Shown here in pieces: positions 6,756 through 10,701 of a DNA stretch of 10,701 nt. The notes beneath the pieces are model-generated. The model had not been told where the DNA came from. It did not search any database and saw nothing but the letters and a program-made list of their open reading frames with translations. The DNA is from Terriglobia bacterium (GTDB lineage: Bacteria > Acidobacteriota > Terriglobia > UBA7540). Where the stretch lies: the NCBI GenBank assembly GCA_022866195.1, contig JALHUF010000562.1:1-10701 (forward strand), given 5' to 3'. Both the position numbers and the translations under genes were made by a program. Each line of letters starts with the position of its first letter. Positions within the stretch are counted from its first letter, which is position 1.

Positions 6756-7781
6756 CTAGTCCAGGCAAACCACCTGCCCCGTGCGCGCTGATTCGTAAGC
6801 CGCAAAAACCAGCCGCAGCGTTTGCAGGTTGTCTTCGGCCGTCGTCTCCGCCGGACCGTGGCCGCGCAGCGCCTGGAGCAAATTCGCCAGGCACGGAACC
6901 ATGCTGGCTTGTACCACATCGTAGGCAGGGTCAGCCCACGCATAGCGCGGCGGGGGACAGCGCCTGGCCCAGGTGCCCGCCTGAGTGGTGACGCGAATCC
7001 AGAAGTCGGGAGCAAGTTCCACCGACCCTTTATCTCCTTCCACAAAGGCAAATGTTTCGGGAAAACGCTCGCGTTCCAGCGAATTCTCAGCATAGGCCAT
7101 CTCGACGAGCATCGTGGTCTGCCCGCCCATCTTCATCAGGACCGTGGCCACGTCTTCGCCCTTGATGTCCTTGTGAATGCGCTGGATCTGGCAGTACAGG
7201 CTCTGCGCTTCCCCGAAGAGGAACCGGGCAACATCCAGGATGTGCGTGCCGAGGTCGCTCAGGATGAATTGCTCCAGTTCTCGAAGAAAGGGCTGATTGA
7301 TGAAGACGGGAAAGCCCGAAATCATGTCGAGGCGCGCGCGGAACGGGATTCCAATCTGCCCCTCGTCAAGCACTTGCTTCAGCCTGCGCAGGGGAGTTTG
7401 CCAGCGCCAGTTCTCGTGGACGAAAAAGGGGACTCCGGCGTCACGGCAGACCTCCACCATCCGTTCGGCATCCGCCAAGGAAGGGGCCATGGGCTTCTGG
7501 CAAATCACGGGGATCTGGTGCTGCGCCGCCAGTTGCACCAGCTCTCGATGCGTGTCGGGACTGCTGATGATATCGACAAAGTCCAACCGTTCCTGACGGA
7601 GAAGCTCTGCCGCGCTTTCGTAGACCCGTGGGATGCTGAATTCACGGGCGCGCGCTTCCGCTTTGGCGCGCACGGCGTCACACACCGCAACGCACTCCGC
7701 GCCGCCCACTTCTCGCCAGGCGGCCAGTTGACATCGCGACCAGAACCCAGCTCCCAAAACTGCAAATCGCAAGTTGTTCAT
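6756..7781 (-). CDS. apsD: Gfo/Idh/MocA-family oxidoreductase, putative D-apiose dehydrogenase
   Basis: A 341-residue NAD(P)-dependent dehydrogenase. The N-terminal Rossmann domain begins RFAVLGAGFWS. The family lysine is Lys97 in CQKPMAP (usually EKP), and the active-site pattern DxGxHxxD is present as Asp176, His180 and Asp183 in SDLGTHILD. FFVHENWRWQ at 119-128 is a further conserved block. ApsD, the enzyme that oxidises D-apiose to D-apionolactone, belongs to this family. With ApnL-like and ApnO-like proteins in the same cluster, that role is the best inference, although family membership alone would not define a substrate. The ATG at 7781 is chosen because AGGGAGGA lies six to eight bases upstream. 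The open frame continues to 7940, but the extra 53 residues have no dehydrogenase similarity and lie in leader sequence. It is the first gene of the presumed operon. Confidence 0.82.
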   Translation of the reverse strand: MNNLRFAVLGAGFWSRCQLAAWREVGGAECVAVCDAVRAKAEARAREFSIPRVYESAAELLRQERLDFVDIISSPDTHRELVQLAAQHQIPVICQKPMAPSLADAERMVEVCRDAGVPFFVHENWRWQTPLRRLKQVLDEGQIGIPFRARLDMISGFPVFINQPFLRELEQFILSDLGTHILDVARFLFGEAQSLYCQIQRIHKDIKGEDVATVLMKMGGQTTMLVEMAYAENSLERERFPETFAFVEGDKGSVELAPDFWIRVTTQAGTWARRCPPPRYAWADPAYDVVQASMVPCLANLLQALRGHGPAETTAEDNLQTLRLVFAAYESARTGQVVCLD

Positions 7782-7957
7782 CCCCGAATCCTCCCTGGGG
7801 GTATGTAAGATGCGGCGTGAAGAGTTCCCTCGCCCAATGGCTGATAAGCAGATTGCGGGAACGAATCTTGGCACACGCGAGGAAGAAAAGCAGTAATTTA
7901 TTGACGGCGTTGGCGGCCCACCGCGGCTCGCCCCCCGCACCAGTGGACCAGCAGACT

Positions 7958-7987
7958 CTTATAGGGCTGGCGCGGGTTCTCCGTCAC
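7958..7987 (-). promoter_or_regulatory. possible sigma-70 promoter of the apiose operon
   Basis: On the minus strand GTGACG (7982-7987) and TATAAG (7958-7963) are spaced by 18 bases, matching four and five of six consensus positions. It lies after the stop of the small gene at 8021 and before the dehydrogenase. Transcription would start near 7951 and give a leader of about 170 bases. No operator could be recognised. This is a pattern match by eye only. Confidence 0.35.
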
Positions 7988-8020
7988 CCAGAAGACCCGT
8001 TCAGTTGTGGGCTAGATGGG

Positions 8021-8371
8021 TTACGTATAGCGGATCTGGATCTTGGCCCGCCGCGGAACCAGCGTATAGTCGAATTCCGTCAGCGCCTCATCCTTTTCGG
8101 TGATGACCAGCAGATACTTTCCGATTTTGGCGATGAGGCCGGCGGAGGTTATTTTGGAACCGATATACTGCCTGCCTTGGCGCATGGCCTCAAAGTCCGG
8201 CAACTTCTCGCGCGTGGCGCTGTGTGCGTCTTCCCAATCCACTTCCCCGGATCTGAATCGGACACCGTTAATCAGAACGCCTTTTGCCTTCCGCATGTTC
8301 GCTCCCTTGATTCCGATGACGTCCAGCGTTACGGACGAGTACCTGTCGGTCCCCCAAAGGCTACCGACCAT
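8021..8371 (-). CDS. small hypothetical protein
   Basis: I do not recognise this protein. From the ATG at 8371 it has 116 residues, is soluble and strongly charged, and has alternating hydrophobic residues towards the end (GLIAKIGKYLLVI, AKIQIRYT) that suggest a small beta-rich domain. There is no signal peptide or membrane segment. The start is uncertain. At 8371 GGAGG lies only two bases before the ATG. A TTG at 8401 would add ten residues. The ATG at 8296 has AAGGGAG at ideal spacing and would give 91 residues. An in-frame stop about 50 bases beyond 8401 limits any extension, so it could also be the tail of a decayed longer gene. It is on the same strand as the operon but separated from it by 239 bases containing a possible promoter. 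The competing plus-strand frame has poor composition. Confidence 0.45.
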   Translation of the reverse strand: MVGSLWGTDRYSSVTLDVIGIKGANMRKAKGVLINGVRFRSGEVDWEDAHSATREKLPDFEAMRQGRQYIGSKITSAGLIAKIGKYLLVITEKDEALTEFDYTLVPRRAKIQIRYT

Positions 8372-8593
8372 TTCCTCCGCTTGCAAGTGCTTTGTTATCA
8401 AAGGACGCGTCCGGGGTACGTCTCGGCCTCGCGCCTCGTTCGAACCTCTGCCTCAAACAGTGCCGCACCTGGCTGCCTGAGCTTCATCAGCCTCACCAGC
8501 GGAGGCGGAACCCGCTAGCCTCGTTCCTCAGCTTTCCCGCGGGGCCAGATGCTGAATCGCCAAAAGCGTCTCAGCAGGCGGGAAGCCTCGTAG

Positions 8594-8619
8594 CGCAGGT
8601 CCCGCTCTCTGGACCTGCG
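8594..8619. repeat. perfect hairpin, 9-bp stem
   Basis: CGCAGGTCC (8594-8602) and GGACCTGCG (8611-8619) are exact reverse complements with an eight-base loop CGCTCTCT. It is the first of three successive hairpins. It has no T-run on either side, so a canonical terminator is not supported. Confidence 0.6.
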
Positions 8620-8636
8620 GCTCTTCAAGGTACGCG

Positions 8637-8668
8637 GTTCTGGCGGATGGCCGCAACGCCGCCAGAAC
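8637..8668. repeat. perfect hairpin, 10-bp stem
   Basis: GTTCTGGCGG (8637-8646) and CCGCCAGAAC (8659-8668) are exact reverse complements with a 12-base loop. It starts 17 bases after the preceding hairpin. On the minus strand it lies about 96 bases after the radical SAM stop and could form in that transcript. Confidence 0.6.
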
Positions 8669-8687
8669 AAACATGGAAAAGCCGCAA

Positions 8688-8736
8688 TCCGTCAACTGAC
8701 GGACGGGAGTTGCGCTACCTGCTGCGCTCAGAATGA
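8688..8736. repeat. diverged copy of the 1041-1086 repeat
   Basis: TCCGTCA (8688-8694) and TGACGGA (8697-8703) form a seven-base-pair stem around AC. The 16-base core matches the palindromic core at 1055-1070 at 13 positions. GCGCTCAGAATGAC follows at 8723-8736, matching CGCTCAGGATGAC at 1074-1086 apart from one base. This supports a second, diverged copy of the same dispersed repeat, with extra sequence between core and tail. Confidence 0.55.
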
Positions 8737-8740
8737 CCCT

Positions 8741-8768
8741 GGGGAAGCCTTTTTCAGCATCCTGCTAG
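8741..8768. repeat. repeat module spanning the stop codon of the radical SAM gene
   Basis: GGGGAAGCC followed directly by TTTTTCAGC occupies 8741-8758, then runs through the TAG stop (8765-8767). The same two blocks recur in the same order at 10281-10289 and 10319-10327, split there by 29 other bases. Read on the minus strand the end is GCTGAAAAAGGCTTCCCC, a motif I have seen as a dispersed intergenic repeat. Confidence 0.4.
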
Positions 8769-10180
8769 TCCTCCTGCGGACGGAGCCCGTGCTTAGGAGA
8801 GGCGGTTTCCGGAGGGGCGCAGCGAAGCGCGTCGACCTTCCGATCCAGCAAGTGATTGTAGCGGCAGGTAAGGTTGGTGATGAGGCCGAGGAGCACCTTC
8901 GTGGGGGTTCGCGTGTGGAGGACCGTTCGCAACACGCGAACCAGGATCTTGGGGTAGGAGTCGAACCGGTCGTGGAACTGATTCACCTCCCGCACCAGCT
9001 CGCTCCCCGTGAAGTGGAGGTACTGGGAGACAGGGTGGGAGAAGGTGTAGTACTGCCAATCGGCGGGATAGCTGTTGGCGATGATCCGCCCCTCACGCTC
9101 CAGCTTTTCAAAGAGCGCCGTCCCCGGCAGCGGCGTGAGGATCTGGACATTGGCCATGTCGAGCCTGTAGTCCTCGGCGGCGCGGGCGGTGCTGGCGCCG
9201 ATGCCTGGCCGGTCCGTATCGATCCCCAGGATGAACGAGCCCATCACGGTGATCCCGTGGGCCTGGATCCGGCGCACGGCCGCGCGCCAATCGCCCTCTT
9301 TCCGGATGTTGAATTTCTTGCGCAGGGCAATCAAGCCTTCGACCGTGGGGGACTCGAAGCCGATGAAGACCCCCTGGCAACCGGCCCGCGCCGCCAAATC
9401 AAGCAGTTCGTCGTCGTCGCCAAAGTTGATCGTGGCCTGGCAGATCCAGGGCCGGGTTAAACCCTCGCGGATCATCGCCCGGAACAGATCCTTGGCGTAG
9501 GCGATATGGTCCCGGCGGGTGCCGACCAGGTTGTCGTCCACGAACAGGATTCTCTTTTCGCGGATCTGGTGCAGCTCGGCGATCACGTTCGCGATCGGGC
9601 GGTGGCGGAACTGGCCACCGTTGAAGGCGGTCACGCTACAGAACAAGCAGTTCAAGGGGCAACCCCGGGTGACCTGGATCGAACCGAAGAGGTACCGCCT
9701 CGCTAGCAGGTCGTGGCGCGCCGGAGGAATCTCCGCCATCGGAACTGGCCCGCCGGCGTAGACCCGCTGGAGCGTTCCGGCCTGCACATCGGCCAGGACT
9801 CGCGGCCACACCAACTCCGCCTCACGGGTGACCACGGCATCTACGTGGCCCAAGGCCTCGCCCAGGCGCATGGTGGCGTGAATGCCCCCCATCACTACCG
9901 GGACTCCCCTCGCACGGAAAAGCGCAGCCAGCTCGTAGGCACGAGTGGCCTGGCAGGAGAAGGCGGTGATGCCGACCAAGTCGGGGCGGGACAGCGCCTG
10001 GGCCTCGATCAGGCCGAGGTTCTCGTCGATCACCTCGACCTCCCAGCTTGGCGGGGTGAGACGAGCCAGGATCAGCAGGCCCAGCGGCTTCCAGACCCGG
10101 AACTTGTTCAGGCGGTTCCACCGCTGAATCTTGCTCATGCTGACCACGGGATTGCATGGGTTGATTAGAAGAAGCTTCAC
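8765..10180 (-). CDS. B12-binding-domain radical SAM protein, substrate unknown
   Basis: A 471-residue protein of the cobalamin-binding plus radical SAM architecture (class B, COG1032 type). The N-terminal Rossmann-like domain (about 1-135) begins MKLLLINPCNP and includes VVMGGIHATM, typical of the B12-binding domain in this class. The radical SAM cluster is CPLNCLFC, with Cys174, Cys178 and Cys181 as the CxxxCxxC ligands of the 4Fe-4S cluster. FVDDN and GVFIGFES are standard core motifs further on. The C-terminal extension (about 385-471) resembles the DUF4070-type tail of many such enzymes. Members methylate or rearrange lipids, tetrapyrroles and other products; nothing here identifies the substrate. 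Starts are GTG at 10180 or 10186; I prefer 10180 because AAGGGG lies five bases upstream. It appears to be a single-gene unit with its own possible promoter. Its TAG stop lies in a repeat. Confidence 0.9.
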   Translation of the reverse strand: MKLLLINPCNPVVSMSKIQRWNRLNKFRVWKPLGLLILARLTPPSWEVEVIDENLGLIEAQALSRPDLVGITAFSCQATRAYELAALFRARGVPVVMGGIHATMRLGEALGHVDAVVTREAELVWPRVLADVQAGTLQRVYAGGPVPMAEIPPARHDLLARRYLFGSIQVTRGCPLNCLFCSVTAFNGGQFRHRPIANVIAELHQIREKRILFVDDNLVGTRRDHIAYAKDLFRAMIREGLTRPWICQATINFGDDDELLDLAARAGCQGVFIGFESPTVEGLIALRKKFNIRKEGDWRAAVRRIQAHGITVMGSFILGIDTDRPGIGASTARAAEDYRLDMANVQILTPLPGTALFEKLEREGRIIANSYPADWQYYTFSHPVSQYLHFTGSELVREVNQFHDRFDSYPKILVRVLRTVLHTRTPTKVLLGLITNLTCRYNHLLDRKVDALRCAPPETASPKHGLRPQED

Positions 10181-10220
10181 CCTCACCCCTTCGCCGCCCC
10201 TGACTTATCAAAGAAAATGC

Positions 10221-10229
10221 ATTATCGCA
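10221..10229 (-). promoter_or_regulatory. possible extended -10 promoter for the radical SAM gene
   Basis: On the minus strand TGCGATAAT forms an extended -10 element (TG, one base, then GATAAT, five of six consensus). No good -35 hexamer lies 16 to 18 bases upstream, which is usual for extended -10 promoters. Transcription would start near 10214, giving a leader of about 34 bases. The rest of the gap 10230-10374 holds only the split repeat blocks described elsewhere and no clear terminator. Confidence 0.35.
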
Positions 10230-10374
10230 GGTTTCTGCCCAGGATCTTTCGCTTAGATGCAGGGTGGCAGCAGCCTACTCGGGGAAGCCCTATCTGGGGC
10301 TCCTTGGTCCGCCGTTCCTTTTTCAGCCTGTCCTCGGGGTCAAGCTACGATCCGGGTCCGTCTTCGTCTGCTAC

Positions 10375-10701
10375 TTAGCCGCGGGAGAGCGCGTCTTTGA
10401 TCCGCTCCGGTGTCATGGGCAGTTGCAGCAGCCGGGCCCCGGTGGCATCAAATACCGCATTGGCAATCAAGCAACCCATACAGATTACGGCTGGCTCTCC
10501 GCCCCCCTGCGGCGGCGAGTCTTTTGCATCCACGATGACCGTGTCGATTTCGGGCAGCCAGGAAAAACTCGGAATCTTGTAGGTATCGAAATTGGAATCG
10601 TGGATGTCGCCGCCGGTGAAGCGAATCTCCTCAGTCAAGGCATACCCCAGACCCATCGTGATGGCGCCTTCCATCTGCAACCGGGCGCCTTCCGGATTGA
10701 C
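10375..10701 (-). CDS. xanthine dehydrogenase/aldehyde oxidase-type molybdenum-binding subunit, C-terminal fragment
   Basis: Only the last 108 residues are inside the window; the frame is open to the edge and the gene begins beyond 10701. The visible part begins VNPEGARLQMEGAI, the usual start of the last conserved stretch in CoxL/XdhB-type large subunits. It includes GLGYALTEEI, PPQGGGEPAV and ANAVFDATGARLLQLPMTPERI. In this family a glutamate in GVGE or GGGE sits by the molybdenum and is the base in hydroxylation; it is present here in GGGEP. The protein would hydroxylate an aldehyde or N-heterocycle using molybdopterin cytosine dinucleotide, with partner FAD and iron-sulphur subunits encoded elsewhere. 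The exact substrate cannot be told. The TAA stop at 10375 is followed by 188 to 194 bases before the radical SAM gene. Confidence 0.88.
   Translation of the reverse strand, partial: VNPEGARLQMEGAITMGLGYALTEEIRFTGGDIHDSNFDTYKIPSFSWLPEIDTVIVDAKDSPPQGGGEPAVICMGCLIANAVFDATGARLLQLPMTPERIKDALSRG

Larger units (their letters stand above)
8372..8764. other. gene-free region, about 390 bases, with clustered hairpins
   Basis: No convincing coding frame, RNA gene or promoter was found between the small hypothetical gene and the stop of the radical SAM gene. The upstream part (8402-8590) shows nothing I can name. The part from 8594 on contains three perfect hairpins and ends in repeat-like sequence, described separately. 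It follows the radical SAM gene, so these structures may shape the 3' end of that transcript. Confidence 0.5.

Noticed and set aside
8430..8460. GTTCGAAC resembling a tRNA T-loop
   Set aside because: The flanking bases do not form the five-base-pair T stem on either strand, and no acceptor or anticodon arm was found.
7817..8518. 233-codon plus-strand frame in the region upstream of the operon
   Set aside because: No ribosome site or recognisable motif, and it runs opposite the better-looking small minus-strand gene and through non-coding leader sequence.
8594..8703. CRISPR-like or intrinsic terminator interpretation of the hairpin run
   Set aside because: The hairpins differ in sequence and spacing, so they are not a repeat-spacer array, and no T-run follows any stem.
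10284..10299. Hairpin AGCCC/GGGCT as terminator of the molybdenum-subunit gene
   Set aside because: The stem has only five base pairs, and no proper T-tract lies at the right distance on the minus strand.

Overview
The window is GC-rich bacterial DNA with densely packed genes. All nine supported genes lie on the minus strand, so transcription runs from high to low coordinates. The organism is probably an uncultured soil or environmental bacterium, most likely Acidobacteriota. That guess rests on the protein families and on intergenic repeats of the type read as GTCATCCTGAGCG on the minus strand, which I associate with acidobacterial genomes. No rRNA, tRNA or taxonomic marker gene is present to confirm it.

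Positions 78 to 7781 hold a seven-gene cluster that reads as an oxidative catabolic operon for the branched plant sugar D-apiose. In order of transcription it encodes: a Gfo/Idh/MocA dehydrogenase (ApsD-like, 6756-7781); a TIM-barrel sugar isomerase-like protein (5853-6701); a short-chain dehydrogenase (5083-5856, sharing an ATGA overlap with the previous gene); a 649-residue D-apionate lactonase-like protein (ApnL-like, 3040-4989); a RhaT-family sugar symporter (2001-3023); a second TIM-barrel protein (1142-1954); and a PGDH_C-type oxidoreductase (ApnO-like, 78-926). The known route is D-apiose to D-apionolactone (ApsD), to D-apionate (ApnL), to 3-oxo-isoapionate (ApnO). One TIM-barrel protein, best guess 1142-1954, may then decarboxylate the product to L-erythrulose (OiaC-type). 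No RuBisCO-like protein or oxo-isoapionate kinase is visible. The other TIM-barrel protein and the SDR have no assigned step and are the most interesting unknowns. A possible sigma-70 promoter lies upstream of the first gene at 7958-7987.

Upstream of the operon are a small unrecognised gene (8021-8371) and then about 390 bases without a gene, filled in part by a run of perfect hairpins. Beyond that are a B12-binding radical SAM protein (8765-10180) and, cut by the window edge, the C-terminus of a xanthine dehydrogenase/aldehyde oxidase-type molybdenum subunit (10375-10701). These do not look functionally connected to the apiose genes.

The non-coding DNA is notable. Palindromic intergenic repeats sit at 29-96, 989-1135, 8594-8703 and 8741-8768. 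Three genes have their TAG stop codon within or next to such a repeat. Two repeat copies share a 16-base palindromic core that differs by one paired (compensatory) change.
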